A stretch of DNA of 64,000 nucleotides from Clostridium carboxidivorans P7 (GTDB lineage: Bacteria > Bacillota > Clostridia > Clostridiales > Clostridiaceae), in NCBI RefSeq assembly GCF_001038625.1, contig NZ_CP011803.1, positions 4,960,001-5,024,000 on the forward strand. The letters are read 5' to 3'. Shown piece by piece: positions 43,005 through 54,000 of the stretch. Each line of letters begins with the position of its first letter. Within the stretch, counting starts at the first letter, position 1. Position numbers and translations under genes: made by a program. Under the pieces are notes generated by a model that worked only from the letters and a program-made list of their open reading frames with translations, did not search any database and was not told the DNA's origin.

Positions 43005-46000
43005 TTGAATATAAAAGGTAGAAAACTATTTGCAAGCAGTGCATTGATGTCATTAATTTTAACTACAGCTTTACCATCTACTTTAGTTAAGGCATCACCA
43101 GGAAATGTTACAAGAATAGGTGAAGCTGATAGATATGCTACTGCAGCTAAAGTAGCTGCAACTAATTGGACAACTAGCGATAATGTAATATTGGTTACAG
43201 GGGAAGGTTATGCAGATGCAGTAAGTGCTTCAGCTCTTGCTAAGAGGCTTGATGCACCTATACTTTTAACTACTCCTAAAGTTTTAAATCAATACACTGA
43301 AAGTGCATTAAGTACTTTGAAGGTTAAAAATATATATATAATTGGCGGACAGGCTTCTGTTTCACAGCAGATAAGGGAGAAATTAAAAGAAAATTATACA
43401 TTAGTAGAACTTGGTGGGGCCAATAGATATGAAACTAATGCTGCAGTAGCTAATAAACTTGTAGAACTAGGAGTTGATCCAGGTAATGTTATGATGGTAG
43501 GAGGAGAAGGCTTTTCAGATGCTCTTTCAGTAGCTCCAATTGCAGCTGCTAAGGGACAAATCCTTTTACTTGGAATGAATGATAATAATTATATGAAATC
43601 AGTGTTGAATTTTGTAAATGCTAATGAATCAAAGGTTACTGTAGTTGGAACAAAAAATGTTATAAGTGACAGCATTTTAAATTCCTTTAATGGGACTAGA
43701 ATAGATGGAGGACAGGATAGATTTGATACTAATTTAAAAGTTTTAGATGCCTTTAAGGATAGTATTAATTTAGATAAGTTATATGTAGCTTCTGCAAGCT
43801 TCAATGCTAATGATGATGGATATGCAGATGCTTTAGTGGCCTCTGCATTAGCTGGCAAAACAGCCTCACCGCTAGTGCTTGTAGATAAGGATAATTCATC
43901 AGCTACAGTTAATGCCCTAAATTACATAGGAAAAAATGCTAATAGTACAACAGATCTTAATATTATAGGGGGAATAGGTGTAGTTTCAAAAAATGTAGAA
44001 GCAGCTATAAATGCATCTGTGGGACAAAATTCAAATGATCAGGCAACAGTGAAATCTATAGAAGCAGTAAATCTTAATCAGTTTAAGGTTTATTTTAATG
44101 CGGATATTGATAAGGATTCTGCAGAGGATGTAACAAATTATAAGATAGATGGAAATACGCTTACAGCTGCAGACACTAATGGAAAAGCAGTAGATGAAAA
44201 TGGAGCAGTAGCTAAGGCTATTGATAATAGAACGGTTTTAATAACTTTAGCTAAGCCGCAAAAACAATATCAAAATGTGACAGTTTCAGTGAAAAAGGCC
44301 ATTTTAACTTTAGACAAAAATAATACTATAGCTTCCTCTGATAAATCTGTAGTATTTTCAGATACTTCAATTCCTACATTAAAATCAATAACTGTTGAAG
44401 GAAATAGTAAGTTAATTGTGGAGTTTTCTGAAGCTGTTGATATGAAGAATATTACCCCTTTAGAAAATAAAATTAAAATTGATGGAGAGAGCTTAAGTAA
44501 TTATGGAATAAGTAATGATGAAACATTGACTAAAATAAAAGATTCCATTATGTTGAATAATAGTAATTGGTCAAATAAGATTGAGTTATATTTTGATTCA
44601 CCAATAGCATCAGGAACTCATGTTTTGAAAGTTTTAAATGGAGAACAAAATGGAATATTAAGCGATGCAGGTGGATTTATTTTTAGAGAAGGAAGCTTTA
44701 ATTTTACAGTAGATACCAACATCACTAAACCAGTTATTAGCTCTATAAAGGAAAGTACAAATGGAGAAGTTCTCATTAATTTTGATAGATCAATGGATAA
44801 GAAAACATCTCTTGATCTTAGAAATTACGAATTAAATAATATAAATTTAAAAAGTATACTAGGAGTAAGTCTGGATAGTGATAATAATGATTGTACGATT
44901 AAGATAAAAGGTTTAACGGGTATTAAAACAGGGCTGAATATTTTTTATGTTAGCAATAGCGTTAAGGATGCTTATGGTAATGAGGTTGCTGATGATACTA
45001 GAGTGAGCTTTAATCATGCCAAGGATGAAATAAAGCCGTCAGTGACCAGTGTTAATGTAATTGACAGTGAAACTATTCGTGTTAAATTTACTAAAAATGT
45101 TAGCTATTCTTATGCTGCTAATATATTAAACTACAAATTTGAAGATGCTAAAGGTATAAATATAACAGACCATATTAGAGGAATATATAGCACTGGTGGA
45201 GTAAATGATAGAAGCAATACAGATACTTATGATATTAAGATAATAAAAGTGAATCCTCAAAATCCTAATGATGATTGGAGATTGACTGCAGCTAAGTATA
45301 ATTTAACAATTAAAAATATAATAGACATAGCTACTCCATCTAATGTAATGGATGATTATACCACCAGCTTTGTAGGTGTTGATGATGTACCTCCAAAGGT
45401 TACAGGAATATATTATAAACAAAATAATGCTTCAGGAAAAGATCAGGTTGTTATCTATTTTACAGAACCTATGGATATAAATGCTCTTAAGAATATAGAT
45501 AACTATAAATTTATAAATGGACAAGGAGAAAGTAAGCAACTGCCGCTTGGAACAAATGTTTCAACAGGTGGTGACAACAAAAGTGTTATAATTGAATTTC
45601 CAGCTAACTATCATGTTAAATTAGCTGATGCAGCAGGGAATCTTCCTAACACAGGTATAGCCAATGATGTGTTTAAAATAACAGTTTCTGGTGTTAAGGA
45701 TATAGCAGGAAATTTATTATATGGTGTGGCATATACAAATGTTATATCAGTTAATTCTGCTGGAGCTAAAATAAAGGCCAATACAATTAAGGTTTATTAT
45801 GATGCAGATGACTTGAAGGTTGATGTTCAATTTGATAGAGCTATAGATAATTTAAATACCAGTGACTTTACTTTAGGGAAAATAACGCCTACAGGTGGAA
45901 AGGTTCAAGGAGATAAAGTAACTCTTATCTTTAAGAAGGGAGATTTAGCTGCTTCTACTGAAAAAGCAGCAATACCAGTAGTAACCTTTGCCAATGGAAA

Positions 46001-46526
46001 GATAAATAATGATGAAAATACCACTAAAATAGATCTTTTAAAGGCTCAAGGTCAAAATGCATACCTTGGAATAAAGGTAGGTGCTAAAACTACAGATGAA
46101 ACAGGAGCTTTTATAGAGACTTTATCTGATGCACCAAGAAATATTCAAAATGCAATATATGATTATGAAGCTTCTCCTAAAACTACTTCAGATTATTGGA
46201 GTGCTGCAGGGGATGAAAATGGTGGGCGAGTTTATATAACTTTTGATACAGTAATCAATAGTAATAGTGGTGTAAAAACTGATGATTTTATATTTACATC
46301 TAGTAATGGAACTCAAATAAAAGCTGATTCAGTAGCTATAAGTGGGAATACTGTTATATTCATTTTTAATAAAAACAACAATAATATATCAGCATTTAAT
46401 AATGAAATAAATGTAAGAGCAAATAGCACAGTAAGCATAAGGACTGAAAGAGATGGCAGTGAAAATTATTGCAACTATGCACCATCTAGTGATGACTTAA
46501 AGGATAGAAAAATAATAATTCAATAG
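43005..46526 (+). CDS. S-layer-like protein with three CWB2 repeats and Ig-like domains (paralogue 2)
   Basis: The protein has 1173 residues, starting at TTG after AAGGAGGT. Signal peptide to about TLVKAS, three CWB2 repeats (about 30-335), then beta domains aligning along their length with those of the 23376 protein (VKSIEAVNLNQFKVYFN; VTSVNVIDSETIRVKFT). It lacks the two C-terminal modules and ends with a region like that before the modules in the 23376 protein. Codon use is more A/T-ending than in 23376, suggesting lower expression. It may be an alternative or minor layer protein. Confidence 0.9.
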   Translation: MNIKGRKLFASSALMSLILTTALPSTLVKASPGNVTRIGEADRYATAAKVAATNWTTSDNVILVTGEGYADAVSASALAKRLDAPILLTTPKVLNQYTESALSTLKVKNIYIIGGQASVSQQIREKLKENYTLVELGGANRYETNAAVANKLVELGVDPGNVMMVGGEGFSDALSVAPIAAAKGQILLLGMNDNNYMKSVLNFVNANESKVTVVGTKNVISDSILNSFNGTRIDGGQDRFDTNLKVLDAFKDSINLDKLYVASASFNANDDGYADALVASALAGKTASPLVLVDKDNSSATVNALNYIGKNANSTTDLNIIGGIGVVSKNVEAAINASVGQNSNDQATVKSIEAVNLNQFKVYFNADIDKDSAEDVTNYKIDGNTLTAADTNGKAVDENGAVAKAIDNRTVLITLAKPQKQYQNVTVSVKKAILTLDKNNTIASSDKSVVFSDTSIPTLKSITVEGNSKLIVEFSEAVDMKNITPLENKIKIDGESLSNYGISNDETLTKIKDSIMLNNSNWSNKIELYFDSPIASGTHVLKVLNGEQNGILSDAGGFIFREGSFNFTVDTNITKPVISSIKESTNGEVLINFDRSMDKKTSLDLRNYELNNINLKSILGVSLDSDNNDCTIKIKGLTGIKTGLNIFYVSNSVKDAYGNEVADDTRVSFNHAKDEIKPSVTSVNVIDSETIRVKFTKNVSYSYAANILNYKFEDAKGINITDHIRGIYSTGGVNDRSNTDTYDIKIIKVNPQNPNDDWRLTAAKYNLTIKNIIDIATPSNVMDDYTTSFVGVDDVPPKVTGIYYKQNNASGKDQVVIYFTEPMDINALKNIDNYKFINGQGESKQLPLGTNVSTGGDNKSVIIEFPANYHVKLADAAGNLPNTGIANDVFKITVSGVKDIAGNLLYGVAYTNVISVNSAGAKIKANTIKVYYDADDLKVDVQFDRAIDNLNTSDFTLGKITPTGGKVQGDKVTLIFKKGDLAASTEKAAIPVVTFANGKINNDENTTKIDLLKAQGQNAYLGIKVGAKTTDETGAFIETLSDAPRNIQNAIYDYEASPKTTSDYWSAAGDENGGRVYITFDTVINSNSGVKTDDFIFTSSNGTQIKADSVAISGNTVIFIFNKNNNNISAFNNEINVRANSTVSIRTERDGSENYCNYAPSSDDLKDRKIIIQ

Positions 46527-46541
46527 TAGTGTTGAAATTTA

Positions 46542-46586
46542 CAAACCTTGCACTTTTTATTTTTTAAGTGCAGGGTTTATTTTTTT
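46542..46586 (+). terminator. Terminator after paralogue 2
   Basis: Stem AAACCTTGCACTT/AAGTGCAGGGTTT (one mismatch) followed by a long T-run. Confidence 0.88.
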
Positions 46587-46681
46587 ACTGTAATTGATAA
46601 TTTAAATTGCTATAAAAAATGGATTTTATCATGAAATAATTTCCAGTATTGTTGCCAAAAAATATGCATTAAACATGTGGA

Positions 46682-46710
46682 AATAATTTTACCTGTATGG
46701 TAAAATTATT
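46682..46710 (+). promoter_or_regulatory. Operator candidate for the MarR/TolC-like operon
   Basis: Perfect 12-bp inverted repeat: AATAATTTTACC, 5-base spacer TGTAT, GGTAAAATTATT. It lies 37 bases before the MarR start codon, a typical autoregulatory site. Confidence 0.6.
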
Positions 46711-46746
46711 ACATGATTGAAATATTTAATTATGAAAGGAAATAGT

Positions 46747-47178
46747 ATGGGTAAGGAGAAAATTTATGAAATAATAAAAGAAGTCGAATCTATTTCCAAA
46801 TTAATGAACAAAAAAGTAAATAGTAAAGAATCACATAAAAGATTTACTATTTCTGAACTTATGGTAATGAGTCAGCTAAGATTAGGGGAAGCAAAGACTT
46901 TGAGTGAAATAAGTCAAATCTTAGGAATACCTAATAGTACTACTTCCGTGGTAGTAGACAGGCTTGTGAAAATGGGCATGATAAAAAGAGAAAGAGATAA
47001 AGAAGACAGAAGGAAAGTACTGGTATGCATTAAGGGTGAAGGAATAGAGCAGCAAAGACAAATTTTTAAATATCATATGGATCAGTTTGGAAGGTTATTT
47101 GAAAATGCCACTGAAGAAGAAATAGACTATATTTTGAATGGGTTAAAAACGCTAGAAAGTGTAATTATGAGAGACTAA
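46747..47178 (+). CDS. MarR-family regulator of the TolC-like genes
   Basis: The winged-helix MarR protein has 143 residues. ATG 46747 follows AAAGGAA; an in-frame upstream stretch lacks a ribosome site. The DNA-binding part reads LSEISQILGIPNSTTSVVVDRL and the wing KEDRRKVLVC has the D-x-R-R pattern. It lies 40 bases before the first TolC-like gene and probably represses itself and the downstream genes through the palindrome at 46682-46710. The inducer is unknown. It is only distantly similar to the MarR protein encoded at 7608. Confidence 0.88.
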   Translation: MGKEKIYEIIKEVESISKLMNKKVNSKESHKRFTISELMVMSQLRLGEAKTLSEISQILGIPNSTTSVVVDRLVKMGMIKRERDKEDRRKVLVCIKGEGIEQQRQIFKYHMDQFGRLFENATEEEIDYILNGLKTLESVIMRD

Positions 47179-47218
47179 GAAATATAGTAACCATTGTTTG
47201 TAATTAGGAGGGTTATAT

Positions 47219-48379
47219 ATGAAGAAAATTAAATTACTTTGTATAAGTGCAGTAGTAGGTGCTACACTATTTTCATCAACAGTTTTTGCTGCAGATGCTA
47301 GTCAACCTGCGCAAAATATATTGCAGGTGGATAATGCAATAAACATGGCTATATCAAATTCGTATCAACTTAAAAAATTAGATGTAGGAATACAACAAGC
47401 AAAAAATAGTTATAATGATTCTACTAGAAATGCTGCAAAATACACTAAAATGTTGCCTTATGCTTTTCAACAGGATGAAAGATTAAACCTTATTAAGGGA
47501 ATAGATTTTCCACAGTTAGAATATAAGAGTTCTATAGCTCAATATACTAATATAAAAGAAGTGGCACAAAATCAGTTGAAATTAGGAGTATATCAATTAT
47601 ACTTGGGATTAATTAGTGCAAAAGAAGGGTTGGATGTAGAACAACAAAATTTCAATACTGTGGAACAGCAGTATAAAAAAGCACAATTACAATTGCAGCT
47701 TGGCTTAGTAGCACCTGTAGATGTGAAAACTAGCGAAGCAGCCTATAATACTGAAAAGGCAAAGTTAAATCAGGTTCAAAGACAATACGATTCTCTTACC
47801 CAACAACTTAATCAACTTATAGGTGTAGATATAAATACTAAATATACTGGATTTGCCAATGATAATTTACAAACTCAAGCAGAGCAAAAGACTTATCAGG
47901 AATATTTAAATGATGCTCTTAAAAATAGAGTGGAAATAAAAAATGATATTGAAAATATAAATCTTAAAAATACAGAGTTTTCTTCTGTTAAAGGCGTTTA
48001 TTCATATAATACTCAACCACAGTATAAAATAGCGGAGTATTCAGTAGAAAATGCTAAAAATAAGTTGGATACAGATAAGATAAATATCTCTATAGACATA
48101 AATAAATTGTATAATGATTTACAGCTTCAAGTAGGAAAACTTCAGCCTGAACAGAAAAAATATGATTCAGCAAAGAGGACTTATGATAAGGCATTGCAAA
48201 GCTATAATTTAGGAATGTTAAGTAAAATTGATTTTGATAGGGCAGCAGTAGGACTTAAAGCTGAAGAAATTTCTTTAAAATCTATTCAAAGAAATGTATG
48301 GTTAGCACAGACAAAACTTCAATATGCATCAAGTGTTGGTGCGGATGCATCAAGTCTTATGAGTAATAGTGGTAATTAA
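47219..48379 (+). CDS. TolC-family exported protein 1
   Basis: The protein has 386 residues with a signal peptide (cut near VFAAD). The rest is long alpha-helices with the internal two-fold repeat of the outer-membrane efflux protein family (PF02321): YKKAQLQLQLGLVAPVDVKTSEAAYNTEKAKL in the first half and YDKALQSYNLGMLSKIDFDRAAVGLKAEE in the second. In Gram-negatives TolC is the outer-membrane duct. This organism looks single-membraned, so the protein may cross the wall or S-layer, or act as a periplasm-like adaptor. It is the first of three related genes after MarR. AGGAGG precedes the ATG. Confidence 0.83.
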   Translation: MKKIKLLCISAVVGATLFSSTVFAADASQPAQNILQVDNAINMAISNSYQLKKLDVGIQQAKNSYNDSTRNAAKYTKMLPYAFQQDERLNLIKGIDFPQLEYKSSIAQYTNIKEVAQNQLKLGVYQLYLGLISAKEGLDVEQQNFNTVEQQYKKAQLQLQLGLVAPVDVKTSEAAYNTEKAKLNQVQRQYDSLTQQLNQLIGVDINTKYTGFANDNLQTQAEQKTYQEYLNDALKNRVEIKNDIENINLKNTEFSSVKGVYSYNTQPQYKIAEYSVENAKNKLDTDKINISIDINKLYNDLQLQVGKLQPEQKKYDSAKRTYDKALQSYNLGMLSKIDFDRAAVGLKAEEISLKSIQRNVWLAQTKLQYASSVGADASSLMSNSGN

Positions 48380-48418
48380 CGCAGTATATATAATTTACTG
48401 TAAAATGGAGGTAAAATT

Positions 48419-49618
48419 ATGAGAAAGAAATTAAGCTTATTAATTGCTTTAGCTATTTGTTTAAGTTCAGCTACAACTACTTTTGCCGCATCAGGAAGCG
48501 CTAATGTAAGCACTACTACTAGCAGCAGTAGTGTACAAGCAAATGCTGGTACTTTGAACTTAACTATGGATGAAGCAGTGTCTAATATAGAAAAGAGTAA
48601 TACGGAAATAAAGCTTATGAAAGATAAAATTGATACTTTGAATAAGCAGTATTATTTAGATCATAGTGTGGCAATGCAAACAGAAACAGATGGAGCTGGT
48701 GTAGATAAACTTCAAGCTAGGAAACTTCAGCTTATTACGCCATTAACTGATGAACAAAATATTAAAAATCAACAATATTCTATAGATGTAAGGCTTAACA
48801 ATATAAAATTTGATATGGAAAGACAGTATTTAAATATTTTAACTTGTAGTGATCAAATAGATAATATAAATAAAACCTTGACTAATATAGATGAACAAAT
48901 AAATAAATTGCAGCAGCAGATAAATTTGGGACTTGCAACTTCAGATTCACTTAATCCATTAAACGTACAAAAAAGTCAGCTTATGGCTCAAATAGATTCT
49001 ATTAATGCAGAAATGGATAATTCGGATCTTATTATAAAACAATATTTAAATTTAGATTTAAATACAAAGTTAATGTTAGCTGATGCCAAAAAAGATATGG
49101 TTAAATTTGATGATACAAATATAGCAGATACAATTAAGAAAGCTTTGGATAAGGACTATGGTATAAGTGAAGCACAAAATTCCATATACATTGCAGAAAA
49201 AGAAAGAGATATATGCAAACAAGTAGATAATGACAGCAGTGGAAATCTCAGCACTGCTGAATCAAATTTATTAAGTGTACAAGGCCAATTGGTTACTACT
49301 AGAAATGCTGCAGAGGCAAATTTGTGGAATAAATATTATACTTTAAAGAGTGATGAAAATGCATTGGAAACTCAAATTTTAAGCAAAAAGGCAGCTCAGG
49401 ATGATTATGATAAAGCTAAGAGTAACTATGATAATGGAATGATAGACAAATTAGCTTTGGATACTGCGGCTTTAGCTCTTGATAAGCAGAAAAATTTATA
49501 TCAAAGAGCAGCAAATGAATATATGATTATACAGGAAGAATTTAAATATATGCTAGATGGTCATGCTTCTGCACAACCTTCTACTAAATCTATAGGAATT
49601 TCAGGCATAGACTATTAA
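48419..49618 (+). CDS. TolC-family exported protein 2
   Basis: The protein has 399 residues. Signal peptide MRKKLSLLIALAICLSSATTTFAAS, a Ser/Thr-rich stretch, then helical PF02321-type halves (INKLQQQINLGLATSDSLNPLNVQKSQL; YDKAKSNYDNGMIDKLALDTAALAL, in parts). It is a close paralogue of the next gene product: the signal peptides are nearly identical at both protein and DNA level, so they arose by tandem duplication. It lies 39 bases after the first TolC-like gene. Function as for that protein; sequence is much more diverged from it than from gene 3. Confidence 0.8.
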   Translation: MRKKLSLLIALAICLSSATTTFAASGSANVSTTTSSSSVQANAGTLNLTMDEAVSNIEKSNTEIKLMKDKIDTLNKQYYLDHSVAMQTETDGAGVDKLQARKLQLITPLTDEQNIKNQQYSIDVRLNNIKFDMERQYLNILTCSDQIDNINKTLTNIDEQINKLQQQINLGLATSDSLNPLNVQKSQLMAQIDSINAEMDNSDLIIKQYLNLDLNTKLMLADAKKDMVKFDDTNIADTIKKALDKDYGISEAQNSIYIAEKERDICKQVDNDSSGNLSTAESNLLSVQGQLVTTRNAAEANLWNKYYTLKSDENALETQILSKKAAQDDYDKAKSNYDNGMIDKLALDTAALALDKQKNLYQRAANEYMIIQEEFKYMLDGHASAQPSTKSIGISGIDY

Positions 49619-49632
49619 GAGGGGGTAGTAAT

Positions 49633-50817
49633 ATGAGAAAAAAATTAAGTTTATTGATTGCTTTAGCTGTTTCTTTAAGTGTAACAACTACTTCTTTTGC
49701 AGCTGCAGTTGATAACACTGCAGCAAGTGACACAACTAATGTTACAGGCATTAATATATCAGATTTGACCTTAGAACAAGCATTAAACACAGTAGAGGAT
49801 AGAAGTTTAGATTTAAAATCTATGGATATAAAAATAGATGCAATGAAAAAACAATTGAGTAACGATAAAAATAAGGCAACAGCTGTAGATGCAAGTGGAA
49901 AATCACAGTCTCAGTATCAAAATGGAACTTATGCTCAGACTATGATAACCAGAGATGTTACACCAATTAAAGATCAACAGAATCTTGATGATCAAAACAA
50001 TGCTAGAGATGAAAAACTTAATAGTATAAAGTTTGATTTAGAAAAGCAGTATACAAATGCTATAACAGCAAAGGAGCAAATAGATAATATAAATAAAAAT
50101 ATAACTGATTTAGATGAACAAATTAAACAAACGCAAGCTAAGATAGATTTAGGGCAAGTAACTAAAGATACTATGAATACGCTTTTGGTGCAAAAAAGTA
50201 AACTTTTATCTAGCATAACTACTCCATATGCTCAACAGCAGCAGGCTATATCTAATATAAAAAAATATTTAAATATAGATTCTAAGAGTAATGCTTTAAA
50301 TTTAGCTTCTGCTAAAAGTAGTTTTGTAAAATTTGATGATACAAATATAGAAGGTAAAATCAATGATGCTGTAAAAAATGATAAGAGCTTAAATAGTATA
50401 CAAAAAAATATTGATATTCAAAGAAAACAAGTAGACATACAAACTAAGTATGCTTATGATTCACTTACTGAGCCTCAAAACTCTCAACTTACCTTGCAGG
50501 ACTTGGAAAACCAATATTGGAATAACAATAGCAGTTTAAATGTTAGTTTATGGAAGGCTTATTATGCTTTGAAAAACAAAGAAAATACAGTAGAAGCTCA
50601 GTTAATCAATGAAGAAAGTGCTAAAATGAGTTACTATAAAGCTCAAGAAAGCTTTAATAATGGGCTCATAAATAAAGTGGATTTAGATTCTGCGGAATTA
50701 GCATATAATAATCAAAAGGTGACAACTGAGCAGAACATAAATGACTATATGATTACACAAAAGCAATTTAAATATGCTTTAGATGGGCATGCATCTACAG
50801 CATCTTCTATACAGTAG
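49633..50817 (+). CDS. TolC-family exported protein 3
   Basis: The protein has 394 residues. Signal peptide MRKKLSLLIALAVSLSVTTTSFAAA, then helical halves with IKQTQAKIDLGQVTKDTMNTLLVQKSKL and YYKAQESFNNGLINKVDLDSAEL (in parts), the PF02321 helix-turn pattern. It starts 14 bases after the second gene's stop and shares with it the conserved C-terminal end (LDGHAS). A terminator-like hairpin follows, so the MarR-TolC operon probably ends here. No pump gene is in the operon; the HlyD/ABC-2 cluster at 58777-62198 is the nearest possible partner. Confidence 0.8.
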   Translation: MRKKLSLLIALAVSLSVTTTSFAAAVDNTAASDTTNVTGINISDLTLEQALNTVEDRSLDLKSMDIKIDAMKKQLSNDKNKATAVDASGKSQSQYQNGTYAQTMITRDVTPIKDQQNLDDQNNARDEKLNSIKFDLEKQYTNAITAKEQIDNINKNITDLDEQIKQTQAKIDLGQVTKDTMNTLLVQKSKLLSSITTPYAQQQQAISNIKKYLNIDSKSNALNLASAKSSFVKFDDTNIEGKINDAVKNDKSLNSIQKNIDIQRKQVDIQTKYAYDSLTEPQNSQLTLQDLENQYWNNNSSLNVSLWKAYYALKNKENTVEAQLINEESAKMSYYKAQESFNNGLINKVDLDSAELAYNNQKVTTEQNINDYMITQKQFKYALDGHASTASSIQ

Positions 50818-50845
50818 AGTTTTTAAGCTTAAAATATAGGTATAT

Positions 50846-50895
50846 AAAGGATATAGGGTTGAAAGTTTTTATAATGCTTTTATCGTATATCCTTT
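50846..50895 (+). terminator. Terminator candidate after TolC-like genes
   Basis: AAAGGATAT/ATATCCTTT stem with a long loop, followed by TTATAT. The loop length (over 30 bases) makes it weaker than others here. Confidence 0.5.
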
Positions 50896-51012
50896 TTATA
50901 TATGATTATATAGTAAGAATGCCCATTGATACATAAATGAGAGTTTATGGTATAATATTGGTATAATTACTTCTAAGGAAAATTTGAAAGTAAATTGGAA
51001 AGGGGATACACA

Positions 51013-54000
51013 ATGAACAGAAATTCCATACAGGCAATTATTATGTCTCTAATTTTGACTGCAGCTTTGCCAGCGCCATTTGTAAAAGCTGCAGGAGGAA
51101 ATGTTGTAAGAATTGGTGAGGCTGATAGGTATGCAACGGCAGCTAAGGTTGCCACTACTAATTGGAGTAATCCTAAGGATTTGATTTTAGTGTGCGGGGA
51201 AGGGTATGCAGATGCAGTAAGCGCATCTGTGCTTTCAAAAAAATTAGATGCTCCAATAATTATGACCAATTCTAATTCACTTAATGAAAATGCTAAAAGT
51301 GCTTTAAGTACACTAAAACCACAAAATGTATATGTTATAGGTGGATATGCATCTGTATCAAAAAGCATTAGAAATTATTTAAACAATGGAGGCTACAACG
51401 TAATAGAGCTATCTGGAAAAAACAGATATGAGACTAATGCAGCTGTTGCTAATGAATTAGTAAAACTGGGAATGAAAGCTGATAAAGTCATGCTTGTTAG
51501 CGGTGAAGGTTTTTCAGATGCATTATCAGTAGCTCCTATAGCAGCAGCTAAAGGAGAAATATTATTGTTGGGTACTAACAATAGTAATGAAATGAAATCA
51601 GTATTCGATTTTGTAAAAAATAATAATTCTCAGGTAACTGTTGTTGGTACAAGCAATTCTATAAATGACAGCATATATAATAAATTAGGTGCTGTTGATA
51701 GAGTAAATGGTGGTGCTAATAGATTTGAAACTAATTTAAATGTACTTAGAAAATTTAAGGGCGATTTAAAGAATGACAAAATATTTGTAGCTAATGCAAC
51801 TAGTGAAGATGGATATGCAGATGCATTAGTAGCTTCTTCCTTAGCCGGGAAATATTCTTCAAATTTAGTATTGGTAGATGGGGAAAATGATTCTGCTACT
51901 GAAGATGCTATAGGATACATTAAAGAAAATATTGGTGATAGTACTGATTTAAATGTAATTGGAGGCACAGGAGTAGTTTCAGATACATTAGTGGATAAAA
52001 TAAAGTCAAATAGTAATAAACCTACTCCAGCAGATACACCTACAGTACAATCTGTAACTACTAATGGTCTTAACCAGATTAAAGTTACATTTAACATAGA
52101 TTTGGACAAGGATACTGCTGAGATGTTATCCAATTATGAAGTTGATGGAACTAAATTAAGTTCAAGTTATCAATCTAAGACGGTGGCAAATATTCAAGAT
52201 GATAAGAGAACTATATTAATTACATTTTCACAACCTTTTGCTCAAGGTAAGAATGTAGATTTTAAAGTTAGAAATGGTATATTGGATCAGAGCACTACTA
52301 AGATTATAAATGAATATACTCAGCAAAAATTAACCTTTAAGGATACTACTAAACCGGAAGTAACTGTAAAGGCTGTTGGTGGAAACAAATTAGTAGTAAG
52401 ATTTTCAAAACCTGTTAGAATGACCGATACTGATTTAAATGTATTAAAGATTAATAAGAAGAATGTACAAAATTATTCACTTAATAAGAGCCAAACAAAG
52501 TTGGTTGGTAAGGATGAAGATTGGGTGGATGGAGTTGATCTTTATTTTGATTCAACACTTCCAGAAGGAAACAATATAATGGTTTTTCCAGCAGGTAATG
52601 TAGGTCAAAATTTTGATACTGCAGCTGGAATACCTTTAGATGCTACCACTTTAAGCTTTAATGTTGCCTCAGTAGATGGTTTCCCAAAGGTTAAAAGTGC
52701 AGTAAGCAATAATGGTGAAACACTTTATGTAACTTATGACAGACCTATGGATAAGGTTACAGCTTTAAATAATCTTAATTATACTATAAATAGTAAGGAC
52801 GTTACTGTAAATTCATCAGATATATATTTTGATTCAGGATCTAATGATACTGTTGTTAAGATAGAAAAGGTGGATGATTTAATTACAAAGGGAGATAATA
52901 AATTAGTTGTAAAGGATAAAGTAACAGATACTTATGGAAATGCAATCAGAGAGAGTACAGTTCCATTTACTGTAAGTGACAGTAACATTTTACCTCAGGT
53001 AACAGGTGCTAGTATAGTTGATAATAAAACTATACGTGTAAAATTTAATAAAACAGTTAGTGATTATTCTGCAACTAATAAATCAAATTACAAATTAGTG
53101 GATAATTCTACTTCAGAGGATATTACTTATAAAGTTGCAAGTATAAGTGGAGTTAATGATGAAAGTGGAGATAGTTTAGATACTTTTGATATGAAACTTC
53201 AAAATATAGATGATTTAAAAGCTTCAAGTTATACTCTAAGCATAAAGAATATATTTGATACAAGCTCACCTGCCAATGTTATGGGAAGTTATAGTACAAT
53301 CCTAGAAGGTAATGGTGGTAAGGTAAAAGTAACATCAATAGTAAAGAAATCTGATTCCAGCAGAGATGTAGTTGTGTTCTTCAATAAAGCTATGGATTCA
53401 ACTACAATTAATAATTCTGAAAATTATTTCTTTGTTGATGGTACAGGAGAAACAAGATCACTGCCAACAAATGCAGTAATTTTACAATCAGATGACTGTA
53501 AAAGTGTAACTATTACTTTTCCATCAGGCTATACTATATCAGAAGGTTCAACTGATAGGTATGTAGTAAAATTTGGTGTAGGTAATGTTAAGGATCAGAG
53601 TGGAACTATGTTGGATTCTGTTGCTTATAGCAGTAAAATAAGCACAGATTACAATCAGGGTCCATCTATAATAGAAGAGACAGGAAAACTTGTTTATAGT
53701 GGAAATGATGCCATAGTAACAGTTTCTGTAAGTGATAATTTAGAAGTACTTAACATAAGTGATTTTAGAATTAATGGTCAAACTCCAGATGCTGCAGATA
53801 TGAATGGTAAAAACTTAATATTTACTTTTAGAGGATCAAGTTCAGATAATAAGAAAATAGAATCACTTAGGTCAGCAGGTAATTCTACATCAATTAATGT
53901 ATCTTCTTCAACTACAGCAGATGCAGCAGGACGTACTATAAGATCAGGTTCTTATACACTGCTTCTTCCACCAGTAACAGATTCAAGTGACTGGACAGCT

